Part shown: positions 9,285 to 18,810 of the stretch, in pieces
Position numbering within the stretch: position 1 is the first letter of the stretch
Layout of the letters: each line of letters opens with the position of its first letter
Source: Bacteroidales bacterium UBA5537
Lineage (GTDB): Bacteria > Bacteroidota > Bacteroidia > Bacteroidales > Lentimicrobiaceae
DNA: 52,817 bases
Direction: 5' to 3'
Assembly: GCA_002426025.1 (NCBI GenBank)
Contig: DINP01000056.1
Coordinates: forward strand, 70,217-123,033
Position numbers and translations under genes: made by a program
The notes under the pieces: generated by a model
Told to the model about the DNA's origin: nothing
The model's input: the letters and a program-made list of their open reading frames with translations, nothing else
Database searches by the model: none

Positions 9285-12200
9285 ATGAAGAAAGTTATTG
9301 CATTAACCGGTTTTATGTTTTTTAGCTTGTATATCGGCTTTGGACAAATTATTAATCTGAATCCCGATCCAAACGGAGAGCTATGGGCTGCCAGTGCAGT
9401 TGATATAATTGTCACCACAGGCAATTGTGAAAATCCACCGGTATTTCAGCCAACACAGGCTTCGTTGAATAAACCACTGCCAGTTGCAGTTCATAACGAA
9501 AATAGAATCTGGTGGCCTTATATTATTAATCAAGGGCAATTCAACTCCTGTGTACAGGTAGCTGAAATTTTTTACACGTTTACATACGAAATAAACAGAA
9601 AGCGAAATCTATTTGCTGGAGATAATGAAAATGAAAATGAATATAAATCACGACAATATAATCAACATTACACATACAATCAGTCTGTTACTGGAAATGA
9701 CCAGGGTTCAAGCTGGCATTCAGGATTTTGTATGATTCGTGATAATGGTTGTCCCAATTACGAGGAATTTTACGATCCGGAGATTTTTTCGCACAAAGAA
9801 GATACCGTTTATACCTATTGGATGACTGGTTCATCAAAGTACATTTCAGGAATGGACAACAGGATAAGTGAAATATATAAATTCCCATTCGGAACAAATA
9901 CCGGAAACCTGAATTATCTGAAACACTGGATAGCTGACCACGGGAGAGGCGAAGCAACAGGAGGGTTGGCAGTAATTGGTGTTTTCATTGGCGGTTCTGT
10001 ATTGAATATTATAAATCAACCGGGGTCATATAATGGTAACAGTGTATTATATTTAGGTAGTTCCGGGCCTCATGCTCTCACTATTGTTGGCTATGACGAT
10101 AATGTGCCAATAAGTGCAACAGAAAGTGGCGCCTTTAAAGTAGCCAATAGCTGGGGTGGTGAAGCCTCTAGTTGGGGCGATTTTGGTTTTGCCTGGCTCC
10201 CGTATAGCGCCTTGGTAACAACCAATAACGGGTTAAGAATTGACTATGCTTATACTTGCGATGTATATCCAACAGAAGATAATCCTATAAATGAACCCGA
10301 AATTTCAATAGCTGTAAATATAGAACATGAATTTCGTTCAAAGCTTTTATACTATGTAGGTCATGATAAGATAACTGATATTCAACCTCAATTTATGGAA
10401 AAATTTGAGACTTTTAGTAAAATGGGGAATGAAAATCAAATGCGTGGAATTTATTATCCAGGTGCTATAGATATTGGATTGAATTTCAGCCACTTTTATA
10501 TCGATAATACGAATAATCCATTTCAGAGAGTATTTTTTAAAGTTTATCAATTTAACACTACGGCAGTTGGCCAAATTAATTCTATAAATTTAGTTGACCA
10601 TAGGTGGAATGAAGAGTTCGAATTGCCTTTTCAAATAGCAGACCATACAATTTATAATGAAGACAATTTATACTGGGTAGACTATTACCTTTTACCGCAC
10701 CATGCCAATAACATTTTTTCCTATACAGAATTAAGATCTAATAGGGTTTCACGCTTTACAACACAAGTAATTAATGCAACTTTGAGTCTTTCGAGTGAAA
10801 AAGAAATACATATGTATAATAGTGAAATACTGATTAATGCAGGAAGTACCTTGGCACTTAAAGACGGTTCAAAAATAATTGCTAAAAGAGGGATGAATAA
10901 AATAATTATTGATGGAAGCCTTAGTCTTGGCTCTAATGTTCAATTTATAACTGAAAATGAAGCACTTCTTGAAATTCATCTAAATGGCAGTAGCTTCACT
11001 CTTGGCTCAGGTGTAAAGTTTTTAGGTAACAATGGAGGTTATATTGATTTATATCTGAACAATGAATCTGGAACGGTTAATATGCTGGATGCCACCTTTG
11101 AAAGAACAAACATTATTAGCAAGGTTGGTTATCTAAATATTGATGGATGTGAAATTAGTAATTATTCCGGTTATTTATATTGTAAGCGTGGTAATGTAGA
11201 TTGTTCAAATTCTACTTTCATAAATACCGGGCTTTATTTATCTAACTCATCAGGAAGTTTAATTGAAAATGCAAGTGTTGTTGGTTGCACTTTTACTAAT
11301 ACCGTTCCTTTTATGGAAGGAATTGTATTAGATAATTATGGGAATTATTCAGTTTTGAATAACCATATTGATGGGTATTTTGATGGTATTAACCTTTTCT
11401 ATGCAGGAAATGGAACTGCAGGTAACCAAGTCATTGAAAACAATGTAATACATTCATGTCAAATGAATGGCATTATTGCTTACAATTCAGTTGGCTCAAT
11501 AAATAGAAATAATATCTACAATAATTATTTCGGAGTCAGATTTATGAATAATTGCAGTTTTGATTTTCGTGGTGATCCTTACGCACAAGCATATAATCAG
11601 ACACAGCAAATCAGGAATAACTCTGGTATTGATATTTATGCGTCTGAATTTGGGTTTCCCTGGTATTTCAGGTATAATTCTATTAGCGATCCTTACAATC
11701 TTGGTAATCCTTCAGATCCACTACTGGAATGGGACAGGCCATTGACCTCTCAAAATATACTAGCAGATGTCAGGCTTAATAACTGGGGATATGGTTTTAG
11801 TCTAGCTGCTGATTTAAAAGGGAATAATGTTGATTTTTTAGTATATCCGATCTGGATTATTGGCTTTACTATTACACCAACCCCTGATGAAGATTTATAT
11901 ACAAGTGCATTAAGCAATTTTAAAGCTGGCAATTATGCTGTAGCTAAAAACCTATACCAATTACTTATAGAACTTTATCCTAAAAGTAAATTTGCAGAAG
12001 CTGCCATGAAAGACCTTGTCAGACTTGAAGAATTTTCAGGCAAGGATTTTTATGGATTAAAACAATATCTGCTTACAAATGATTCAATCAGTGCTGATAC
12101 AACATTAAAAAAGCTAGCCGATATATCAGCAAATCAATGCGATGTGAAGATGGAAAACTGGCCTACTGCTATAAGCTGGTACGAAAACCGGATTTTATAT

Positions 12201-12683
12201 CCCGAAAACCTGGCAGATAGTATTTTTGCAGTAATTGACCTTGGCTATGTTTACCTTCTGATGGAAGATGACAGCCTTAAATCGGCATTTACAGGTAAAC
12301 TGCCGGAATACAAGCCTGTAAATAAAGCAGTTTACACTAAAAACAAGGATTATTTATTATCGTTATTGCCTGGTAATAATCATTCTATTGCTAAGACAGA
12401 GAATTATTCACTGGTACAAGGTGGGTCACTTTTTCAAAACAGCCCCAATCCCACAAACGACCAAACTACAATTAGTTATTACATTGAGATTGAGTCGAGG
12501 GTAGAAATTCTCTTATCCGACTTATCGGGCAAAGAAATAATCAGGAAGAACCTTGGTGTGAAACCATCAGGTACTCACACCCTTGAATTAAACCTAAAAC
12601 CAATAACTTCAGGATTGTACATCTATTCACTTATACTTAATGGTACTGTTGTTGATGTTAAGAAATTAAGTGTTGTTGATTAA
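9285..12683 (+). CDS. T9SS-exported papain-like (C1) peptidase with parallel beta-helix
   Basis: Multidomain secreted protein of 1132 aa. Signal peptide: residues 1-20. Papain-like domain, about 60-320: oxyanion Gln83 six residues before Cys89 (INQGQFNSC), His263 (GPHALTIVGYDDN) and Asn288 (KVANSWGG) reproduce the C1 order Q-C-H-N with the correct Q-C spacing, so it looks active. Residues about 500-850 are short repeating strands rich in N, G and S, typical of right-handed parallel beta-helices. A TPR-like stretch follows (about 880-1000, YTSALSNFKAGNYAVAKNLYQLLIELYPKSKFAEAAMKDL), then a C-terminal T9SS sorting domain (FQNSPNPTNDQTTISYYI onward). No propeptide is obvious. Substrate unknown. 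Confidence 0.8.
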   Translation: MKKVIALTGFMFFSLYIGFGQIINLNPDPNGELWAASAVDIIVTTGNCENPPVFQPTQASLNKPLPVAVHNENRIWWPYIINQGQFNSCVQVAEIFYTFTYEINRKRNLFAGDNENENEYKSRQYNQHYTYNQSVTGNDQGSSWHSGFCMIRDNGCPNYEEFYDPEIFSHKEDTVYTYWMTGSSKYISGMDNRISEIYKFPFGTNTGNLNYLKHWIADHGRGEATGGLAVIGVFIGGSVLNIINQPGSYNGNSVLYLGSSGPHALTIVGYDDNVPISATESGAFKVANSWGGEASSWGDFGFAWLPYSALVTTNNGLRIDYAYTCDVYPTEDNPINEPEISIAVNIEHEFRSKLLYYVGHDKITDIQPQFMEKFETFSKMGNENQMRGIYYPGAIDIGLNFSHFYIDNTNNPFQRVFFKVYQFNTTAVGQINSINLVDHRWNEEFELPFQIADHTIYNEDNLYWVDYYLLPHHANNIFSYTELRSNRVSRFTTQVINATLSLSSEKEIHMYNSEILINAGSTLALKDGSKIIAKRGMNKIIIDGSLSLGSNVQFITENEALLEIHLNGSSFTLGSGVKFLGNNGGYIDLYLNNESGTVNMLDATFERTNIISKVGYLNIDGCEISNYSGYLYCKRGNVDCSNSTFINTGLYLSNSSGSLIENASVVGCTFTNTVPFMEGIVLDNYGNYSVLNNHIDGYFDGINLFYAGNGTAGNQVIENNVIHSCQMNGIIAYNSVGSINRNNIYNNYFGVRFMNNCSFDFRGDPYAQAYNQTQQIRNNSGIDIYASEFGFPWYFRYNSISDPYNLGNPSDPLLEWDRPLTSQNILADVRLNNWGYGFSLAADLKGNNVDFLVYPIWIIGFTITPTPDEDLYTSALSNFKAGNYAVAKNLYQLLIELYPKSKFAEAAMKDLVRLEEFSGKDFYGLKQYLLTNDSISADTTLKKLADISANQCDVKMENWPTAISWYENRILYPENLADSIFAVIDLGYVYLLMEDDSLKSAFTGKLPEYKPVNKAVYTKNKDYLLSLLPGNNHSIAKTENYSLVQGGSLFQNSPNPTNDQTTISYYIEIESRVEILLSDLSGKEIIRKNLGVKPSGTHTLELNLKPITSGLYIYSLILNGTVVDVKKLSVVD

Positions 12684-12751
12684 ACAGTTTCAATTGTCCT
12701 AAACCTCCATTGTTAGCTGGTTGAAACTCCGGCCTATGGTTGAAATTCAAA

Positions 12752-12787
12752 TAAAAAACACCCGAGGTTTCGCCGCGGGTGTTTTGC
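12752..12787 (+). terminator. Rho-independent terminator after the C1 peptidase gene
   Basis: Ten-base arms AAAACACCCG and CGGGTGTTTT (12755-12764 with 12776-12785) around an 11-nt loop. The symmetric A/T tails would allow function on both strands. The right arm coincides with sequence also found downstream of immA (18765 onward). Confidence 0.8.
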
Positions 12788-12970
12788 TTGTAGCTCATAT
12801 CTGATTATAATCTTTACTAAAACTACCCTTCCAAAATCACACTCACCACCCCCGGTTTAAGGTGTTGTAAACATTTTCAACCCGCTGGTCGGTGCTTAAG
12901 TCATTGGTAACGGAAATAATAACTCTTTTCAAAAGGTGGTTAGCAAAACAGTTGAAATGCAAAAGTACCT
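12778..12970 (-). pseudogene. Composite scar: glycosyltransferase 5' end joined to immA 3' end
   Basis: Read on the minus strand, 12932-12858 is a degraded copy of the first ~25 codons of the glycosyltransferase at 6581-7696 (TTG start, then KRVIISVTNDLSTDQRVENVYNTL). Similarity continues upstream of the start to 12970 (shared TGCAAAAGTACC at 12959-12970 and 7724-7735, with matching spacing). It passes directly into a copy of the last codons of immA (VVSVILEG-stop, compare VVSVIWER-stop at 18811) and its 3' flank, so 12778-12850 matches 18765-18837. On the plus strand the order is therefore immA end followed by glycosyltransferase start, the expected junction of a tandem slot duplication. No intact reading frame remains. 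Confidence 0.8.
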
Positions 12971-13086
12971 GATTTTATTGCAATTTTTTAATTGACAACA
13001 GTAATTTATTCGCTATTGAGGGCGTTTAGTTAGCTTTAGCTCCTAAAATGATAGCATTATTGATCACGTTGTAAGGCTTTTAGTTC

Positions 13087-13692
13087 AACCCCTCCGAGGT
13101 TGGTATTTATTCTGCCCTTTCCTACCCCCGGTAGCAGTCCATTACCTTTGGTAATTGACCGCTACCGGGGGTTATTCATGGTTTAACTCCTCTGGAGTTA
13201 TATTTGCCATAGCCATTTTTAGAATAAGTTTTATGAAGCTAGAAGGACTGAACATCAAACCCCATAGGGGTTCCATTATGAATAACCCCCAATGCTGTCA
13301 GATTGCATGCTCAAGTATACATTCACAACGGAATTGGATATAAAATAGAAGAGAAAACTGAACCCCAACTGGATTCGACAATTAACTACTTGGTGCATTT
13401 AAATGGAATCCGTTGCACTGGTTTTTGTAAGAATCTAAAGCCCCGGAGGGGCTTAACAAGAATAACCCCCAATGCAGCGAAGCGGAATTGGGGGTTATTG
13501 AAGTGCCAGTTCTCACCAGAACCCTGTAGGGGTTCAACAATGAAAGCCCCCTAACTAGCTATCGAATATAGTCGCTTCTGTAGATGATAAAATATCAAGC
13601 CCCAAAGGAGTCTAACAATTAATTCCCCCGATGCTGGCGCAGAGAAATTGGTTAATAGCAAAACAAACGAATACAGAACCCCGGCGGGGTTC
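13087..13692. repeat. Cluster of REP-like hairpins (GGGGTT family)
   Basis: Seven short palindromes of the form AACCCC-nnn-GGGGTT lie at 13087-13101, 13185-13199, 13258-13272, 13438-13454, 13519-13535, about 13598-13612 (decayed) and 13676-13692. Several are followed, after CAACAA-like spacers, by a second hairpin whose arms are AATAACCCCCAAT and ATTGGGGGTTATT (13461-13499 is intact; 13282-13297, 13545-13552 and 13622-13634 are partial). The composite unit is about 60 bp. No coding sequence is credible here. The arrangement resembles REP/BIME elements mobilised by RAYT transposases, one of which lies about 7 kb away at 20890-21534; a link between the two is inference. Confidence 0.75.
13124..13172. 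repeat. 49-nt near-perfect hairpin
   Basis: Arms of 24 and 22-23 bases centred on a TTT loop (13147-13149). The outer stem is ACCCCCGGTAGC with GCTACCGGGGGT, the inner stems GTC/GAC and ATTACC/GGTAAT. Only two mismatched pairs occur (13136/13160 and 13140/13156). It sits inside the REP-like cluster but is longer than the other members. Confidence 0.8.
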
Positions 13693-13723
13693 AACTATTC
13701 TATTAAAATTTATCTGTATCCGA

Positions 13724-16700
13724 CTATTCTTTTACAAATTTGATGCTTTGTATTTCTTCCGGGAAAACCATCACTACATAATACAAGCCTGGAGCCAATT
13801 GGCTTAAGTTAAAGGGCAGTGAATTCTGCCCCTGCTGAAGCATAGTTTTTGGCAGATTGATTTCCATACCCTGGCTGCTGACAATCTTCAGATCAATAGC
13901 AATCGATGCAGGAACAAAGACATCGAGGAGGAATATTCCTGAGTTTGGGTTAGGCCGTAATGAAAATACCTGACCCGTTGCAATAAGCTGATTGTCAACA
14001 CTCACCACCTGCACTGGTGCTGAAATGCCCAAACACCCATTGTTATCACTTACTTCTACACGATAAGATCCGTTCGTAGCAGCGGTGTACTGCTGATTGT
14101 TTGCACCTGGAATGATTGAACCTTCGAATAACCATTGATAAGCAATGAAAGGCTGGGTGGTACTGAGTAAAACGCCCTGCACATAGGCCACCGGAACCGG
14201 TATAGGTTGGATGCCCATTACAATGATATTAGAAGTAGCATAAGGTGTAGTGAGGCAATTGGCATCGCTTATCATTTCACAAACTACCTCATCGCCATTG
14301 TTAAGGTCGGATGTTGCGAAAACCGGGGAGTAAGCTCCGTTTACATTTTCACCATTTACTTTCCATTGCCATATTGGTGAAGGCCCGCCGTTTAATGGGA
14401 CTGCAGTAAAAATAACCAACGATCCTTCACATACCGGATTCTGACTGGCAACAATGCTGACTTCCGGGGACACCGCACTACTAATGGTAATGGTAAGCGT
14501 ATTTGATATAGCATTGGGCGTAGTGATGCAGCTTGCATTGCTAACGAGGGTGCAATAAATCTGATCGCTGTTCAACAGCTCGTTTGTAATAAAAATGGCT
14601 TGCGTTTCTCCGTTTACCGGAATCCCGTTTTTATACCATTGATAGAGCGGGTTATTGCCGCCGTTGCCTGATGTAGCGGTAAAAGTAACGGTTGTGCCGA
14701 TGCAGATGGTTGTCTGGCTGGCAGCAATGCTTATGGTGGGCGTGGCAGGCTGACTTACGCTGATAGTAATGAGGTTTGAAACAGCCACTGCAGGCACTGC
14801 ACAATTGGCATTGCTTGTCATTTCGCAGTTGATTATATCGTTGTTGGTCAGGTTATTGGCGATAAAAACCGGACCGGTAGCACCACTCACTGCATTTCCA
14901 TTTTTCTTCCATTGATAGGAGGGTGTAATGCCTCCGTTTACCGGACTGGCAGTAAAAGTTATGGTTTCACCGGCGCATATACTGTTGGCATTGGCAGCTA
15001 TGCTTACCGAAGCAGTAATCGTAGGGGTAACACTCATCACAATATTGGCCGAGATGGCAATGGGAGTGGTAAGGCAAGTCTCATTGCTTGTAATCTGGCA
15101 GCTAACTGTTTCGTTGTTGGTAAGTGTTGATGTAGTGTAGGTTGATGAAGTCGCACCAGTCACCGTTGTTCCGTTGCGTTTCCATTGGTAAGCAGGGTTG
15201 AGTCCTCCGTTAACCGGAATAGCTGTGAAGGTAACACTGCTTCCTGCGCAAATAGTGGTCTGGCTGGCTGAAATCGATACAGAAGGCGTTAAATTCGCTG
15301 TAACACTTACCGTGATGGCATTTGAGGTTGCCGATGGAGCAGTAAGGCAAACCAGATTGCTGGTCATTACACAGGTAACCACATCATAGTTTGCCAAAGA
15401 GTTGGTTGTATATTGCGCATTTACCGCTCCGCTTATGTTTGCACCATTCACTTTCCATTGATAGGTAGGGTTGGTGCCACCATTTACCGGTGTTGCGGTA
15501 AAAGTAACAGAGGTGCCCTGGCAAAATGTAATCGTTGGTGTGGATATACTTACCGAAGGTGTGAGGCTTTGCGTTACCGACATGGTTATGCTGTTGCTGT
15601 TTACGGTTGGCGAAATGGTACAGGCTTCACTGCTGGTCATGGTGCAGGAAATTATATCGTTGTTGGCCAGGCTTGAAGTTGTATAAACCGGTGCATTGTT
15701 GCCTACATTATTTCCATTTTTCTTCCATTGATAAACCGGAGTTGTGCCCTGATTAACCGGAATTGCAGTAAAAGTAACCGCGGTGCCGCTGCAAACCTGA
15801 TTTTGAGATGTGGTAATGCTTACCGATGGCGGGCAATAGGACGCACACAAAGAGGTATGCGCACCCAGATTGGTTATGTTGTCCTGTGGAAGGGCATTCC
15901 ATTCAAGCGCGGGGTTGAAAGTAACCGGGTTTATGTTGCTTCCTTTGGCAATATTATTTTTTCTCACCAACGTCATATCCAGTGTTGAAACGCCCCCGCT
16001 GCTCCATTGGGTGCCGGGGTCAAATCCGATTTTGCCGATAATGTCGAGAATGTCTCCGTTATGGACAAGGGCAACCGCATCGTTACCATTAAACCCGAAC
16101 CCAAATGTTTGGTCGGCTATTGCCAGTATGCCTGCATTGGATGAGGAATGTGCCACAACATGCACATCCATTGATGCCAGAGTCCCGGTAAGGATGGCCG
16201 TTTGCGTCGGGAAAAGGCTTCCGTTCTGAAATACCTGAATTTCATATCCGCTGAGGTTCACTGCAGACAATGTGGGGTTGAAGATTTCAATCACCTTATT
16301 GTTTGAGCTGCCTTCGATGTATTCGCTTATAAACAGTTGTCCGCAATCGGTAAGGGCAATGGGAGGTCCGGCCTGTGGTATGCCATACATTGCCACTGCA
16401 TAACTTTCTTTACATGTTGAAAGGATGTCATCAACCCCATCACCGGTAACATCGCCCACCGATACATGGGTTGGGTAAGGAACCTTATCAGAAAGTGTAA
16501 TCCGGGTAAAATTCATGGTTCCGCCATTCCTGTACCAGCTTACTTTATCATCGCTTATAGATGAACTGCACACATCAATATCACCATCGCCGTCAAAATC
16601 TCCGGCATCTACATGGGTGACACCTATTGCAGATGTAGTGATAATATGCTGAGTGAAATTCGGGTTCTCGTACCAGGCGATCTTATTGTCCTCAAAGGAA

Positions 16701-18448
16701 GAAGAAAGACAATCCAGGTCACCATCCAGATCCATATCAATCACGGCTACCGAATTAGCCCCGGGTGCTGATGAATTGATGGCCCAATTGGTAAAACCTG
16801 AACCAGTATTACGATGAATCACTATCTTGTCGCTGTTGCCGCTGTAGGCTGCTACCACATCCATTAGGCCGTCCTGATCGTAATCAAAAGCACATACATC
16901 ATTAGGATACCAGTAATTTCCCGAAATCAGATGCTGTGTAAAGACTTCGTCTCCATTGTTTTCGAACCAGTAAACATAAGAACCATCCATACTCGAAGCC
17001 ACCACATCCATATCGCCGTCGAAATCAAAATCAACCGGATAAATTGCTTCTGCATCAGCGAGTCCATATATAATCCTTCTCTCAAATGTTCCACCGCCCT
17101 GGTTTTCAATCCAGTTGAGCCCCGTAAAACCATAAGCATCTGCCGAAAAAACCACATCTGTATCGCCATCACCATCCAGGTCGGCAGCATGCATATCAAT
17201 AATTGCCATTGAAACATTTGACGGCAACACTTTTGAGGTAGTAAAAAGCCCATTGCCGTCGTTGCGGATAAAATTGAGGTTCAGATATCCCCCTCCCATA
17301 ATATCTGTATCGCCATCGTTGTCGAAGTCGCCGGCACATGAAGCCAGAGCGGTATAAAGAGCCCGGTCAACCTGCGCGGTGGTAAAGGTTTGGCTGGCAT
17401 TATTGAGATGTATTTTTATATCATAGCTGCCTCCTGAGATGATGTCTGTAAATCCGTCGTTGTTAAAATCACCCGACACTATCATGGATGCATAATCCAC
17501 GGAGAAATCTATAATTCCGCCATAGCCAAAATTCTGATATCCATTGTTTTGCGACCAGATAATATCATCCTCGTTATAGTCAGCAAGAACAATATCCTTA
17601 TGGCTATCGTTGTTCAGATCAACAATGCAAATTTCTCGGATAGCATAGGAAGATAAAACTATCTGACCCAAACCATCAGGTGAATTTGTAAACCAGCCGT
17701 AACCACCATTCGATGTATAAATAAGGTCTGTATCGTTATCGTTATCGAGATCTGAAACCTGCAGGCTTACCGGGCCGTTTATGCTGCTGCTAAGGGTATG
17801 TGTAACAAATGCACCGCTGCCTGTATTTTCGATCCAGACAATGGAATTGTTGTTGAAAGCTGCAGCAGCCACATCCATATCCCCGTCATTATCCAGATCG
17901 GCTGCCTTAACCGAAATTGCACCATCAAGTCCGGTAGCAATGGTAGTTTGTGCGAAGTTCTCATTCCCATCGTTGGTGAGCAGGTAAACAATATCACTGT
18001 TGAATGCAGCGCCCAGAATATCAAGGTCACCATCATTATCAATATCTGCCACATCAAGATATTCAGTTCCGCCAGCCGTAGAGGTAAGAATAACTTCATC
18101 AAAAATCTGGTTGCCATTGTTACGCATCCACAAAACCCGATTATTGGTAAATGAGGACACCAGGATATCCATATCGCCATCTTCATCCAGATCACAGGCA
18201 TGCACTGCTCTGATATCGGCATAGTTTGCCGTTATAAGATAATTGCGAAAGACACCGTTGCCTGTATTCTTATGCCATTGCAGATTATAGAGCCCTCCTG
18301 AAACCAAATCAAGATCTCCGTCACCGTTTATGTCAGCTGTAAAAATACACCGGTTGGTGTAGGATAAAATCCGGTTTTCGAGGGTTTGAGCTGATAAGAA
18401 AAGACTACTTCCACTAAGAAGGAGACAGACAAAAATTATCTTTTTCAT
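13724..18448 (-). CDS. T9SS-exported FG-GAP/VCBS, lamin-tail and Ig-like repeat protein
   Basis: Large secreted protein of 1574 aa. Signal peptide: residues 1-20. About 25-720: many FG-GAP/VCBS repeats with the calcium-binding D-x-D-x-D-G-D-x-D core (DINGDGDLDLV, DIDNDGDLDIL), which fold as beta-propellers. About 725-850: a lamin-tail domain (LFISEYIEGSSNNKVIEIFNPT). About 870-1418: six Ig/PKD-like repeats of ~91 aa, each opening SVSI, containing YQWKKNG and a cysteine pair, then a shorter seventh. The last ~80 residues form a T9SS sorting domain (SLRPNPNSGIFLLDVF to SIKFVKE). Likely a surface adhesin or binding protein; no catalytic domain is seen. A promoter fits at 18526-18556. Confidence 0.88.
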   Translation of the reverse strand: MKKIIFVCLLLSGSSLFLSAQTLENRILSYTNRCIFTADINGDGDLDLVSGGLYNLQWHKNTGNGVFRNYLITANYADIRAVHACDLDEDGDMDILVSSFTNNRVLWMRNNGNQIFDEVILTSTAGGTEYLDVADIDNDGDLDILGAAFNSDIVYLLTNDGNENFAQTTIATGLDGAISVKAADLDNDGDMDVAAAAFNNNSIVWIENTGSGAFVTHTLSSSINGPVSLQVSDLDNDNDTDLIYTSNGGYGWFTNSPDGLGQIVLSSYAIREICIVDLNNDSHKDIVLADYNEDDIIWSQNNGYQNFGYGGIIDFSVDYASMIVSGDFNNDGFTDIISGGSYDIKIHLNNASQTFTTAQVDRALYTALASCAGDFDNDGDTDIMGGGYLNLNFIRNDGNGLFTTSKVLPSNVSMAIIDMHAADLDGDGDTDVVFSADAYGFTGLNWIENQGGGTFERRIIYGLADAEAIYPVDFDFDGDMDVVASSMDGSYVYWFENNGDEVFTQHLISGNYWYPNDVCAFDYDQDGLMDVVAAYSGNSDKIVIHRNTGSGFTNWAINSSAPGANSVAVIDMDLDGDLDCLSSSFEDNKIAWYENPNFTQHIITTSAIGVTHVDAGDFDGDGDIDVCSSSISDDKVSWYRNGGTMNFTRITLSDKVPYPTHVSVGDVTGDGVDDILSTCKESYAVAMYGIPQAGPPIALTDCGQLFISEYIEGSSNNKVIEIFNPTLSAVNLSGYEIQVFQNGSLFPTQTAILTGTLASMDVHVVAHSSSNAGILAIADQTFGFGFNGNDAVALVHNGDILDIIGKIGFDPGTQWSSGGVSTLDMTLVRKNNIAKGSNINPVTFNPALEWNALPQDNITNLGAHTSLCASYCPPSVSITTSQNQVCSGTAVTFTAIPVNQGTTPVYQWKKNGNNVGNNAPVYTTSSLANNDIISCTMTSSEACTISPTVNSNSITMSVTQSLTPSVSISTPTITFCQGTSVTFTATPVNGGTNPTYQWKVNGANISGAVNAQYTTNSLANYDVVTCVMTSNLVCLTAPSATSNAITVSVTANLTPSVSISASQTTICAGSSVTFTAIPVNGGLNPAYQWKRNGTTVTGATSSTYTTSTLTNNETVSCQITSNETCLTTPIAISANIVMSVTPTITASVSIAANANSICAGETITFTASPVNGGITPSYQWKKNGNAVSGATGPVFIANNLTNNDIINCEMTSNANCAVPAVAVSNLITISVSQPATPTISIAASQTTICIGTTVTFTATSGNGGNNPLYQWYKNGIPVNGETQAIFITNELLNSDQIYCTLVSNASCITTPNAISNTLTITISSAVSPEVSIVASQNPVCEGSLVIFTAVPLNGGPSPIWQWKVNGENVNGAYSPVFATSDLNNGDEVVCEMISDANCLTTPYATSNIIVMGIQPIPVPVAYVQGVLLSTTQPFIAYQWLFEGSIIPGANNQQYTAATNGSYRVEVSDNNGCLGISAPVQVVSVDNQLIATGQVFSLRPNPNSGIFLLDVFVPASIAIDLKIVSSQGMEINLPKTMLQQGQNSLPFNLSQLAPGLYYVVMVFPEEIQSIKFVKE
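14194..15841. repeat. Six tandem ~273-bp coding repeats
   Basis: The Ig-like repeats of the gene above are similar at DNA level. The landmark TTCCATTGATA (or close variants) recurs at about 14362, 14634, 14908, 15180, 15453 and 15727, spaced 272-274 bp. Such an array can change copy number by recombination. Confidence 0.8.
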
Positions 18449-18810
18449 AAATGATTGGGCTATACCTGAAATTTACTGGCAAAAATGGTCTGGTTTTCCG
18501 GTGAATTTGCGAAAAAGGACACGGGCAAATTTATATAATTGAGTTTGATATACAAGTCAACAGATATTTAAACATGCAATTTAGAATTTGTCTATAAAGT
18601 GTTATTCTTTTCTATGTTTATTAAAAAAATAATTGGCTTTTTACTTTTCTGATCATTAACACTTTAGCCACTACCACCTTTATAGGAGCATGAAAAGTCT
18701 GGTAATGTTTCGCGATCAAAACAGAACTATGAAAAAATAATTAAACATCTTAAACTTTGCAGCAGGTGTTTTGCTTATACTGCCATTCTGAATTATAATC
18801 TGCACTAAAC
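18449..18810. other. Intergenic region with the FG-GAP gene promoter
   Basis: A 362-bp gap. It holds the minus-strand promoter at 18526-18556 and, at 18765-18810, the immA 3' flank that is copied in the scar at 12778. No gene or clear terminator stem was found in the remainder. Confidence 0.6.
18526..18556 (-). promoter_or_regulatory. Bacteroidota-type promoter for the FG-GAP protein gene
   Basis: On the minus strand, -7 TAAATTTG (18526-18533) and a CTTG -33 (18553-18556) are separated by 19 bases, close to the TTTG-N19-TAnnTTTG pattern. The leader would be about 70 nt. Confidence 0.45.

Noticed and set aside
13155..13554. Two short plus-strand ORFs in the REP-like cluster
   Set aside because: They are formed by repeat sequence and have no family or start context.
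14912..18224. Several plus-strand ORFs opposite the FG-GAP/Ig gene
   Set aside because: They are shadows of a repetitive, strongly biased minus-strand gene.
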